A DNA stretch of 64,000 nucleotides from Prorocentrum cordatum. Lineage: Eukaryota > Sar > Dinophyceae > Prorocentrales > Prorocentraceae. The stretch is taken from assembly GCA_963575745.1 (NCBI GenBank), contig CAUYUJ010004769.1:460412-524411 (forward strand). The letters run 5' to 3'. This document shows positions 50,458-58,734 of this stretch, in pieces. How positions within the stretch are numbered: the first letter of the stretch is position 1; every line of letters starts with the position of its first letter. The notes under the pieces were generated by a model. It saw nothing but the letters and a program-made list of their open reading frames with translations, was not told the DNA's origin and made no database searches. The position numbers and the translations under genes were made by a program.

Positions 50458-50590
50458 GGCCCCCTTTTTCCAGAAGTTGGACTTCGATTCTCCCATCGAA
50501 CACCTAAGGGACACCGAAGGCGAGCTGAGACACGACTGAGGGAACACGGAGCTCCTCCCCGACGCAAAGGGTCCCTGCTTCAGCGCCCCG
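50458..50590 (+). repeat. Dispersed repeat R, copy 3
   Basis: GTTGGACTTCGATTCTCCCA ... GGAACACGGAGCTCCTCCCC ... TTCAGCGCCCCGACGG. Confidence 0.72.
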
Positions 50591-50596
50591 ACGGTA

Positions 50597-50645
50597 TCCT
50601 CTTCCTCCTCCTCCTCCTCCTCCTCCTCCTCCTCCTCCTCCTCCG

Positions 50646-50698
<53 letters not shown>

Positions 50699-50804
50699 GC
50701 AGCAGCATCATCAGCATGATCATCATCAGCATCAGCATCATCATCAGCACCAGCATCAGCACCATCACCACTACCAGCATCATCATCATCAGAATCGTCA
50801 CCAC

Positions 50805-50840
<36 letters not shown>

Positions 50841-50870
50841 AATCATCATCATCATTAACGGTTTCTTCAC
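50597..50870. repeat. (CCT)n followed by (ATC)n with CAGCAT interruptions
   Basis: CCT 50597-50645, then CATCATCAT/ATCAGCATC to 50870. The mirror image of the ATG/GCTGAT-GGA arrangement at 14.05-14.64 kb. Confidence 0.95.
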
Positions 50871-50914
50871 CCTCGCATACACATTCACACCCTCATTGAC
50901 ACACGCTTCCTGAC

Positions 50915-51272
50915 GAAGCCTCAAGAGGGAACCTCGTGTTGAAGTGACTTGCGCAGAAGTCTCCAGTGGGTGTTCCCTCCATAGCGGGCCCGCACGTCAT
51001 GTTAGCAATCCGAGCTGGTCAAACACACCCTGTAACCATCGTCACGTCGCAACTCCAGGCCCTTCATCTGGAGGAAGTCTCAAGTGGGAACCCCGTCTGT
51101 GATGGACTCGTGAGGAAGTCTCGAGCTTGAGCTCCCTCCCATGAGGGACCCCCTCGTCATCTTAGTAATCCGAGCGTGTCGTACGGATTCTGCACGGTCG
51201 TCACGTCTTGGCACCCGAGGCCTGAATCTGCAGAAGGTCTCGAGCTGAGATCTCGTCTGTGAGTGAGCTGCG
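50915..51272 (+). repeat. Diverged 158-bp satellite, about 2.3 units
   Basis: CTCAAGAGGGAACCTCGTGT, TCCCTCCATAGCGGGCCCGC, GTTAGCAATCCGAGCTGGTC and CCGAGGCCTGAATCTGCAGA follow the order of the 42.8 kb unit with about 30% change. As at 42.8 kb they follow an ATC tract. Confidence 0.82.
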
Positions 51273-51756
51273 AGGAAGACCACGTCATGTTATGCGCAGT
51301 CGGGCAAAGGGGAGCTGCGGGCACAGGAGGAGGAGGAGGTGGCGTGGGAGCAGGAGGATGAGCGGGAGGAGCACGACGAGGACAAATGGCAACAACAGGA
51401 AGGATCGGAAAGGGAATGGAGGACCAGGGGGAGGCGGAGGAGGGGAAATGAGGTTGGCGACCACCATGAATGAACACTCGGACTCAGAGACGTGGCCCGC
51501 GCTGGGGCGCGACGAACAGTAGCAGCGGGAACTGGAGTGAAGGAGCGGGAGGAGCAGAAGGACCAGGGAGAAGGTGGAAGGTGTGAGATGGTGGGGGGGG
51601 GGCACCCCAGCGAAGCAGGACCCAGATCCAGGAACGCGGCCCGCCGTCGGGGCGAGGAGGCCTTTTCTGAACGGCGAGGCCGGCCCGAAAGTGGATGGGA
51701 CCACGCAGCAGCTGGAACACCAATGCAAACCACCAAGAACAACTAGGGCTCCCAAC
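51273..51756. other. Unassigned, purine-rich parts
   Basis: 51310-51460 and 51530-51600 are GA-rich but not clean repeats; TGGCCCGCGCTGGGGCGCGA at 51500 recalls segment N units. Confidence 0.4.
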
Positions 51757-51893
51757 TTCGCGCTTCGCGCTCCGCGAAGCGCGAATAACTTCGCGCTCTC
51801 GCGCCGCCCCCCCAAAGGGAGAAGAGGAGGACGAGGAGGAGGGGGAGGAGGAACGAGGACCGCGAAGCGCGAAGCGCGAATAACTTCGCGCCC
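51757..51893. repeat. Inverted/direct CGCGAAGCGCGAA repeats around a GGA tract
   Basis: CGCGCTTCGCGCTCCGCGAA plus GCGCGAATAACTTCGCGC at the left and GCGAAGCGCGAAGCGCGAAT plus AACTTCGCGCCCTCG at the right enclose a GGA-like core (51820-51860). Strongly self-complementary. Confidence 0.85.
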
Positions 51894-52610
51894 TCGAGGG
51901 AGCCCTTGGGAATACGACATCACACCAACTGTTCAGCTCTCGTGTGAGAGCCAACACGCGGAAGGGGGCGGGAGATCTTCTGGACGGCCTCAGGAGCGAG
52001 GGGAAGCTGGATTCGATCGCTCGCTTGGTATCGCTGCTTCCCCCCGCTCGCCTCCCCGGCTTCAGGAGCGAGGGGAAGCTGGCTTCGTGTCGCTTGAAAC
52101 GGCGAAGGAACAGAGGGGAGCGAGAACAACTCGAGGACGAGAATGGATAGCGATTGGGTGCGAGAGGAGCAGGGGGTAGGAATGATCACGAAGAGGGCAG
52201 CAATTGCCGCATGTGGCTTCGTGATGTCTATAAATGTGGGGTGCGGGTAGCGACGGATGACACGCTGTGTGCGCTCGCACCCCCTATCTGGCAACACCCT
52301 GTCCATCCCACCCTTCCATTCCCATTGTGCTGATGTTACCTCTATCCACCGACTGTTGTCATGGCAAACCTGTGACCCCCAAAGAACCCCATCACCTTAT
52401 GCGCTCTGCGCCATCAGAACAGATGAGCTGCGTACAATGGAGGAGTTTGCGGGCGAGCGAGAGGATGAGCAGGAGGAGGACGAGGATGAGGACTAGGAAG
52501 AGCGACAGACGCAGGAGCAGGTGTGGGAGGAGCGGCGAGAGCAGGATGACCAGCGGAGGGCAGGAATTGCGGGAAGTGCGAGGTGACAACGGTAAGGAAC
52601 GCCTCGGATC
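51894..52610. other. Unassigned; direct repeat AGGAGCGAGGGGAAGCTGG
   Basis: The 19-mer occurs at about 51990 and 52065, period about 75 bp. No preferred frame. Confidence 0.45.
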
Positions 52611-52830
52611 CTGAACAGTTCTCCGCGCTGGAGCGAGAGAATCACTCTGAACGACAGGAGCAAAACGCCGATCCTAAAATGAGGCCCACGCTGCAGCGGG
52701 AACGCCATTGTGAAACGCCGGTGACGCTCCGACTGTCAACGCGCAAAAAAAAGACAGCGCATTTGCTGACACCATGTGTAAAACTGCACGCAGAGGGCGG
52801 GACAATTTCAGGACGTAATCGGGGGAGAGA
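52611..52830 (+). repeat. Segment N, diverged partial copy 3
   Basis: TCCGCGCTGGAGCGAGAG, ATGAGGCCCACGCTGCAGCG and GGACGTAATCGGGGGAGAG follow the order of the right half of 317-935. Confidence 0.65.
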
Positions 52831-53514
52831 GGAAAGGAGGAGGGCGGAGGAAGAAAGGCAAAAAATGGAAGAGACGACAGACGGGATGAAGCGAGGAGGA
52901 AGGTGAGCGGAAGGGGGGTGGGACAGACAGGGCAGGATGATGAAGAGGAAGGAGGGAGGGTGGAAGACGAGGAAAGAATAATCGGAAAGAAGACGACAAG
53001 GAGGTGGAATCCTCGAAGGAGGAGGGCGGGGGGGTCGGGGGGGTGGAGGAATCGGACACGGTTGAGAAGGCGGAGCAATAATGAGGAAGGGAGGAGGAAG
53101 GGAGGAGGAAGGGAGGAGCAAGGGAGGGAGAGGGGATGGTGGACTTAGGAGGGGAAGGATGGAGGAAGAGAGCGTGGAGAATGAGGGCGATGCAAATGGA
53201 GAAGGGGGAGTGGAGAAGGTGGGGAGCACGAGAGGGGGAGGGAGGGGGAGACGAAGAACGGAGGACAGACAACGGCCAAACACTTTATGTGGATACTTGC
53301 TGCCACTGAGCTAGAACAATTAAACACACTATGGTCATAGAATTTCGGAGGATCGCCGCTGACCCCCCTGGCGGCACCTCAGGAGCGAAGACCGGGGGCC
53401 CATCGCCATCCCAGGAAACCCGCTGGGGCCTCCAGAACTTGATGTTCATGTTTTGTATAACGTGTTTGGCTGCTCGTCCTGGGGACCTTCCTGGAGCCAC
53501 TCGCTCCACTCGTG
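52831..53514. other. Purine-rich stretch, GGAGGAAGG units at 53085-53130
   Basis: AGGAAGGGAGGAGGAAGGG minisatellite; 52830-53270 is GA-rich overall. 53320-53510 has no recognised feature. Confidence 0.5.
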
Positions 53515-53640
53515 CGTCGAAGCTGCGTCGAAAGTCCGTCGATTCGAGTGGACCTCGAGTCGAACCCGAGTCGAACCTGAGTCGAGCTTCAGTCGAACTG
53601 GGGTCGAGCCAGAGTCGAATTGAGTTGTGAGGTGGGCCCC
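53515..53640 (+). repeat. 12-nt TCGA minisatellite
   Basis: GAGTCGAACCC/GAGTCGAACCT/CAGTCGAACTG units at 11-13-nt spacing, each with TCGA. Confidence 0.75.
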
Positions 53641-53723
53641 AGGAGAGAGTCCCCCAGACGAGCCTCTAGACTGGCCCGAGACGCGAGGGGTCCGGGGAGG
53701 AAGGGGGGGCACACCTGGTGACC

Positions 53724-53825
53724 TCCTCCTCCTCCTCCTCCTCCTCCTCCTCCTCCTCCTCCTCCTCCTCCTCCTCCTCCTCCTCCTCCCCCCTCCTCCC
53801 TCCTCCCTCCTCCCTCCTCCTCCCC
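53724..53825. repeat. (CCT)n tract
   Basis: Perfect CCT repeat, then CCTCCCTCCTCC units. Confidence 0.95.
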
Positions 53826-53956
53826 GCCCGCTTCCGCTCACGGCGCACGAAGGTCAACTCTCGGTGCCTGGATCGGGCCCACGAGGCCCCGATTGGGCCG
53901 CGATGGGGCCCCGAGGGGGCTCCTTGAAGGTTCCCGGAGGGCCCCAGCTACGCACC

Positions 53957-54129
53957 CTGAGATGCTTCAGTGGAGCGATCTGGCCCTTGAGCGTCTCCAT
54001 AGCGACTGGGGAGGCGAGGATGACTGAGCTGCTGGATTTCGGTGTCCTGGCATACCGGAACCCATGAGTTCAGTAATCCTCGCCGTGGAGACGCTCCTGG
54101 GGCCAGATCGCTTAGCTGAAGGATCTCAG
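53957..54129. mobile_element. Inverted-repeat element with arms of about 65-73 nt
   Basis: The left arm CTGAGATGCTTCAGTGGAGC, CGATCTGGCCCTTGAGCGTC, TCCATAGCGA returns inverted at the right (GGAGACGCTCCTGGGGCCAG, ATCGCTTAGCTGAAGGATCT, CAG). A loop of about 35 nt. Arms about 85% matched with one 10-nt gap. No target duplication seen. Confidence 0.85.
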
Positions 54130-54278
54130 GGGGGTGGCGTATGTACCTCGAGGCGTTGGTTATATCCCCCCCTGGGGGCCCACTTGGGCCACTCTCGCGG
54201 CTCTTTTGGGAGCTCGCCGAGGGCCCTGCTAGCCTCCGGCGGCCGCTCCGAGGCGATTCTGGTCCCCCCCAGAAAGAC
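54130..54278. other. No feature recognised
   Basis: Short GC-rich linker between two inverted-repeat elements. Confidence 0.35.
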
Positions 54279-54468
54279 GCAGCTACAATGGAGAACTATG
54301 CCAAGAAACACCCAGCTTGCCTCCAGGGTGCTCTGGGTTTCTTGGGTTCCGATGTGTTTGAAATGGAAGACGTGACGTTCCCACACCAAAAACCAATAAA
54401 CTTCCTGGGGTCTCAGGGTTCAATTTCTTGTGGGAGGTTTCTTGTGGACTGGCCTCCGCTGTAATGAA
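54279..54468 (-). mobile_element. Family L element, copy L3 (inverse)
   Basis: AAGAAACACCCAGCTTGCCT, CCAGGGTGCTCTGGGTTTCT, CTGGGGTCTCAGGGTTCAAT and TCTTGTGGACTGGCCTCC, the inverse of L1, L2 and L4. Confidence 0.75.
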
Positions 54469-54627
54469 GCACGTTCTGGGACCCGAGCACCACCCAACAT
54501 GTGTTGGAAACGTCGGACGAGCTCGTATGAACGGCGAGCGAGGAATGGAAAGAGGGGGGGGACCTGACCATGCCGACGACGGCCCAGCCGCGCCGACGAG
54601 CCAAAACGGCCTTCCCCGCGAGTGCGC

Positions 54628-54702
54628 GGGCGAGAAACGGTATAACAGAAACTTCTCCGCCGTCGGGCGCGTCTGTCCCAAGCCGGTTGCCCCTACGGTG
54701 GC
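54628..54702. repeat. Single arm related to the 9.9 kb palindrome
   Basis: GAAACGGTATAACAGAAACT, GTCGGGCGCGTCTGTCC and CCCCTACGGTGG follow the order of the palindrome arm. The partner arm is missing. Confidence 0.6.
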
Positions 54703-54722
54703 AGGTGGGGGTCTTGCACTAT

Positions 54723-54862
54723 CGGGCTCGACCTAAACATTGTTTTCCGTGTTCGTGCTGCTAATTATCGTTTCCTTTCGATTTTTCCCTGCACAAGACG
54801 TCGCCCAAAAAACGAGCAAAACAGACCTCGAGATCGCCAAACCAACGTTTGGCCCGAGCCCG
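54723..54862 (+). mobile_element. Family H element, diverged copy H3
   Basis: CGGGCTCGACCTAAACATTG at the left and CAACGTTTGGCCCGAGCCCG at the right; same length class (140 bp) as H1. Confidence 0.75.
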
Positions 54863-55001
54863 GATGGACCCTCCAGCCGCCCTGGGACGAACGCCCCCGA
54901 TCCCACCGTGGCGGGACGCGCCGAAGGCGGGGGGCTATTTCTGGAGCGCTCCCCGTGGAACGGCCCACGCACTGCCAAAACTTGGACGACTGCAATTCCC
55001 C

Positions 55002-55149
55002 AGGGCTTGACCTAAACGTTTTTTTCGTTTCGTTTTCTTTTCGGATTCCATCGCTTTTGTCTCGAATCCGCTTTTTTCCCGCAAGGCGAAATCGAAACGA
55101 AAACGGCCCACGAAATCGAAAAAAACACCGTTTAGGTCCAGCTGTGCCC
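55002..55149 (+). mobile_element. Family H element, copy H2
   Basis: CAGGGCTTGACCTAAACG at the left and CACCGTTTAGGTCCAGCTG at the right; the TTTTGTCTCGAATCCGC core is shared with H1. TTCCCC outside both ends may be a short target duplication. Confidence 0.85.
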
Positions 55150-55342
55150 TTCCCCCTAACCAGATGAGCCATAAGTGCGAGGAGGAAGAAGGAGGAACGA
55201 GGGGCGACGAGGACGCGGGTGATGAGGACGAAGGAGGAAACAGGAGGAACGAGGACCGAGGAGAACGAGGAACAGGAGCGAGGAGCGAGGAGGACGATCT
55301 GGAATTGCGGGTGGTGGCGGCTCGTAAGAAGCCGCGGCGGCG
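55150..55342. other. Purine-rich GAGGACGAGG stretch
   Basis: Acidic/basic low-complexity frames only; no gene. Confidence 0.4.
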
Positions 55343-55474
55343 CTACATCGGACCATATCGTACCAGATCAGATGCATGCGCCCCCGTGCTGGGGCCCAGG
55401 TGGCAGCAAAGCATCCGATTCGAGTCGGGCTTGTGCGGGCGACCGAACAGCTCTGGCGGCGCAAAGGAACCGAA

Positions 55475-55534
<60 letters not shown>

Positions 55535-56182
55535 GGACAGAGAGGGAATGCCAAAACTGTCCCGAGCCCGGGCGCCTCCCCAGCCCGCGTCGTCGGCCGC
55601 TGCGTCCTCGTTCTGGCGCGCGGCTGCGCTTTTCGGGCCCCGCGTCACCTTGCCATCGAGACCACCGCGGCGGGTTTTCTTGGGATCTCTCGCGGGCTCG
55701 GCCGCGGGATCCTCCGTCTGCTCGCCCTTCTCCTTGTCATGGCTGCCCTTTCTGCCCTCGTCGCCTTTCTGGCCGCGCTTGGACTGCTGGCGCCGTGCCT
55801 GGCCGAAGCTGCCGATGGGCGCCGGGGGCCCCGAGGCGCGCCCGAAACTGGGCAGCGGCGACAGCTCGCGGCGCCGCGGTCGTCGGGGCGCTGGCGCGGG
55901 CGCGCGTCGACGCCCTCTGGTATCCAGGCGGCGGCGCAGCGAACCCTGGTGGTGGACCCAGGACGCGGAGGCTTTGCCCCTAATTCTGCGACAGCTGGCC
56001 GGGGCGGCCTGAGCGCGGGCTCGGGCGACCGAGCGCGGTCGGCGCCCCTCGGCCTGGGCGCCCGGGGCCAGCCGGGGATCCTCGCCGGCGCAGGGCTGGG
56101 AAGGCTCGGCCGCGAGCGTCTGGCGCGAGCGGCGCGCGGGGCGGCGCTCGCGGGCCAGTGATCGGATCCAGCGCGCCGCCAA
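55343..56182 (-). CDS. Long GC3-rich minus-strand frame, basic low-complexity protein; unknown
   Basis: 279 open codons, preceded by TGA and ending in TGA. The part from 56182 to about 55560 is the best supported: third codon positions are about 90% G/C, first positions high and second positions lowest, the pattern expected for dinoflagellate coding DNA. The translation is Arg/Ala/Pro-rich (RWIRSLARERRPARRS; then LSPLPSFGRASGPPAPIGSF; then a charged KGDEGRKGSHDKEKGEQTED). The last part runs through a (CT)n tract (55475-55530) and reads SLSLSL, so the true exon probably stops before it. There is no ATG at the start. The upstream exon at 56184-56519 may splice into it: donor AG|GTAGAT near 56189 and acceptors ending CAG or TTAG near 55980 give a matching phase. 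No domain recognised. Confidence 0.42.
55475..55530. repeat. (GA)n microsatellite
   Basis: AGAGAGAG run with single AAAG and CGAG interruptions. Confidence 0.92.
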
Positions 56183-56183
56183 T

Positions 56184-56519
56184 CTACCTCGCGATCACGG
56201 ATCGCGCGTCGGGGTCGACGGTGCATTGACCGCTCCCGATGTGCGCCTCCGATCCACGCGCCACGCGTCGATGCAGGTCCACGCGCTGGTCGGCGAAAAG
56301 CACGAGCCTCGAGATGCGATCTGGGAGGGGCCTGCCCGCGCGCCGGTCGCCGCGGGCGCCCGAGACGACCTCGGCGGCATCGAACAGCTTGTCGGGCGAG
56401 GGAGAGCACGCGGTCACTTCCTCTGCGCGATAAAACGCAGCCTTTTTGTCCACCGCCGAACGCGCGCAGGCCTCCTCGAACGCCTCCAGCGGGGGCGCAG
56501 GCGCCCTCGACTTGCTCAT
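56184..56519 (-). CDS. Best-supported coding segment; unknown protein, 111 residues from ATG
   Basis: Minus strand, ATG at 56519, TAG at 56186-56184. It begins MSKSRAPAPPLEAFEEACAR and continues with KKAAFYRAEEVTACSPSPDK and LFDAAEVVSGARGD. The C-terminal half contains ISRLVLFADQRVDLHRRV. Composition is that of a soluble protein, with acidic and basic residues mixed and no repeats; codons are about 85% GC-ended. The TAG overlaps a strong donor (GCGAG|GTAGAT), so the frame may continue after an intron into 55343-56182. The frame is also open upstream of the ATG to 56819 with Pro/Arg-rich residues, so the real start may lie in an earlier exon. No family recognised; residue patterns do not suggest an enzyme motif. 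The opposite strand is open too, but with poorer composition. Confidence 0.5.
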   Translation of the reverse strand: MSKSRAPAPPLEAFEEACARSAVDKKAAFYRAEEVTACSPSPDKLFDAAEVVSGARGDRRAGRPLPDRISRLVLFADQRVDLHRRVARGSEAHIGSGQCTVDPDARSVIAR

Positions 56520-57200
56520 CGCGGCCGTCCGTGGGGGCGCCAGCCGCGGGGATGGCCGCGGCCGAGGCGGCGCCGGGGGCCGGGGGCGGCGCCGCCGCGG
56601 ACGCGCATGGCCGAAAGGCTGCGCTGGCGGCGGCGCGCGCCGGGAGGCGGAAGGACCTCGTCGTCTTCGCGGCCGTGGTGGCGCAGCGCCTCGGCGAGGC
56701 CCGGGCCCCGCTGCGTCGGGGGCATTCTTCGCATTTGGAGGTGGATGCGAAGGCGGTGGACGTGGTGTGAGATGGTGCTTTAACTCTGTCGCTGGTGATA
56801 GAGGCATCATGGGTAGCATGCCAGGCTTGGGAAGACCGCTCTCGGCCGGCGCTCAACTCCTGCGCCGCGGCGACCAGCTGGCGCTCGCCTCTGACGACGG
56901 GGGCGCCCGCCGCTGGGTCGCAACGGACGCCTTCTCCTCGGGCGCGGCCGCGCGCGTCGCCCCCTGCCATCCCGGGCGCGAACGCAGGCCTCGCGGCGGG
57001 CCGTTTGGCCCGGGCGCGCGCGCAGGGCCGCTGGCGCAGGCCAGCTCGCATAAAGTCGACGCCGCGCGCGGCCTGCGGACTGAACGTGCAAATTGCAGCG
57101 GATGTCGCACGCGCATCGCATCGCGCGCTGCTACACCTACACTTCCATGTTTAATGGCGTTACTACGAACCCGATGCTGCGCTTGCCGCGCCACTCACCT
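56520..57200. other. GC-rich region, probably more exons of the same locus
   Basis: Several minus-strand frames look protein-like over short stretches, e.g. APSHTTSTAFASTSKCEECP near 56740-56800. They overlap and no splice pair is decisive. A plus-strand frame (56446-57390) is also open throughout. No repeats. Confidence 0.35.
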
Positions 57201-58455
57201 CAGTCCTCAGTCGAGACAACGCGATGCATGTAAAATGGGCGAACCGGCCCTGGCCAACGCGAAACGCGCAGTGGGCCAGTCGACCTCCAAGCGGGGAGTT
57301 AGGAAGAAAAGACCGATTTTGGCCAGGCAGGACTTGGGCACGGCTGTCGCAGCGGCCGCTAGCCCTCCTGCGGCGGGCCTGCGCTCGTGACAAGATGGCG
57401 CGGCGAGCTTGGCCGCGGCGCCGGGGGCGGCGGCGCGTGGAATGTGGCCCCGCCCAACGGCGGCCGCTGGAGACAGAGTGGAATGCTGCGCGGTAGACGC
57501 AGCCCTTTGTCGCCGGCATCCTCCCAGCTCAAGGCCGATTGACTGGCCGGCGATCAGGGAGTCTCGAAGCCACAAGAGATGCGGCGGCAGTGGGTGCTCA
57601 GACGGAGGCTCAGGCCTTTTGGTAGTCGCAGCGGAGACGGCGCCCGCGGGGCCCAGGCAAAGCCCGAGCTGAAGTGCCGAAGCCTGCGGCCCGTCTCGCC
57701 GACGCCGCGCGGCGCGTGGACCTCGCCGCCCTTGGGCCAATTCGCGGAGCGCGGCGGCGAGAACCAGGCCCTGGTCCGCAGACCAGATCGCCGCCACAAA
57801 CTCACTCGCGATGGTGCTTCTGTTCAACGACTTAACACACTGCGTGCCCAAGATGGCAGGGGACGCTGCCCGAGAAGGACACCTGCCTTGATGGTGAAGA
57901 TGTGGCGCCCGCTCGCGCGGAATGCTGCGCCGCGTAAGGCGCGACCTGCACGTGCGCCACCCGGTGGTTCGCTGCGACGCGCCGCGACGGATTGGACGGG
58001 GAGAAAAGCTGCGCACCTCATCGCTGGGACGTGACACTTAAAGGGGTGAGCTTGCGCCCGCCTGACCAACGCGTGGAATGTGCGGATGCAGCCGCGCGCG
58101 GCCGCCGTCGCATGGCGCTGCAATGCGGCCGCGTAGACATGGCGGTCTATTCGGGAAGTGAGGGCGCACGTCAAAGCCGCGAACAGGCTGAGGACCAGCA
58201 AGGCCAAGCCATCGGGTGCGTGCTCGGAGTTGGCTCGTCCAAAGAGCCCAACACTTCCGATGGGACTACTTCAGAGCATGCATGTAGTCATTCCGATCCA
58301 GCTCGTACGCGCCACCGCTCGCAAGCGAATGTCGCGTCCCAGAGCGCCCCTTGGGATACACCGCCCGTCCGCGCCAAAGGCGGCCTCCAAACGGTTGCGC
58401 AGCAGAGCATTCTCCTTCAGGGGCGATGAGTCACCTTGATGTCGTCGTTTGGGAG
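57201..58455. other. Repeat-free stretch with competing minus-strand frames
   Basis: Minus frame 58037-57207 (276 codons) contains EFVAAIWSADQGLVLAAALR. Minus frame 58207-57824 has a signal-peptide-like LALLVLSLFAALTCALTS, but no ATG (in-frame start TTG). The two overlap in different frames, so at most one is right at any place. No mobile element seen. Confidence 0.35.
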
Positions 58456-58734
58456 CTAGGGGGGATGGCGCGCCATGGTGGTGTCTGAGCTGCTGGTGGC
58501 CTTAACGAATGGCCAGACGATCTGGCATTCTTTGGTTCTGCGAAGAACAACCGCGGCATCATCGGATAGCTCCAAGTCGACTTCGCGCTGGTCCTCGCCC
58601 GGCGCCTCTGCGAGCTCTTCGAAACTCACTCCTTTGGCGAAGCTTCCTTGGCCTCCCGCGCGTCGATCGTCCATCTTCGGTGCGCTTCCTTCGAAACGAT
58701 CGCCCGCTGGCTGTGTCGCGAGACGGTCCGGCAT
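58456..58734 (-). CDS. Small minus-strand ORF, 92 residues, unknown
   Basis: ATG at 58734, TAG at 58458-58456. Starts MPDRLATQPAGDRFEGSAPK and contains FAKGVSFEELAEAPGEDQRE, VDLELSDDAAVVLRRTKECQ and IVWPFVKATSSS. Codons show the purine-first, GC-last pattern of real coding DNA, and the composition is that of a soluble, slightly acidic protein. The plus strand also carries an ATG-to-stop frame (58475-58852, 125 codons), but it is Ser/Pro-rich and looks like the reverse-strand shadow. No known family. It may be a last exon or a small gene; less GC-rich than 56-57 kb. Confidence 0.42.
   Translation of the reverse strand: MPDRLATQPAGDRFEGSAPKMDDRRAGGQGSFAKGVSFEELAEAPGEDQREVDLELSDDAAVVLRRTKECQIVWPFVKATSSSDTTMARHPP

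Noticed and set aside
55645-57051. 468-codon minus-strand frame
   Set aside because: In 55.6-56.5 kb it is the out-of-phase shadow of the better GC3-biased frames (55343-56182 and 56184-56519). Only its upper part near 56740-56800 may be real.
58353-58370. TACACCGCCCGTC, similar to the 3' end of small-subunit rRNA
   Set aside because: Only this short match; the bases around it do not follow rRNA and no helix 44/45 sequence is seen.
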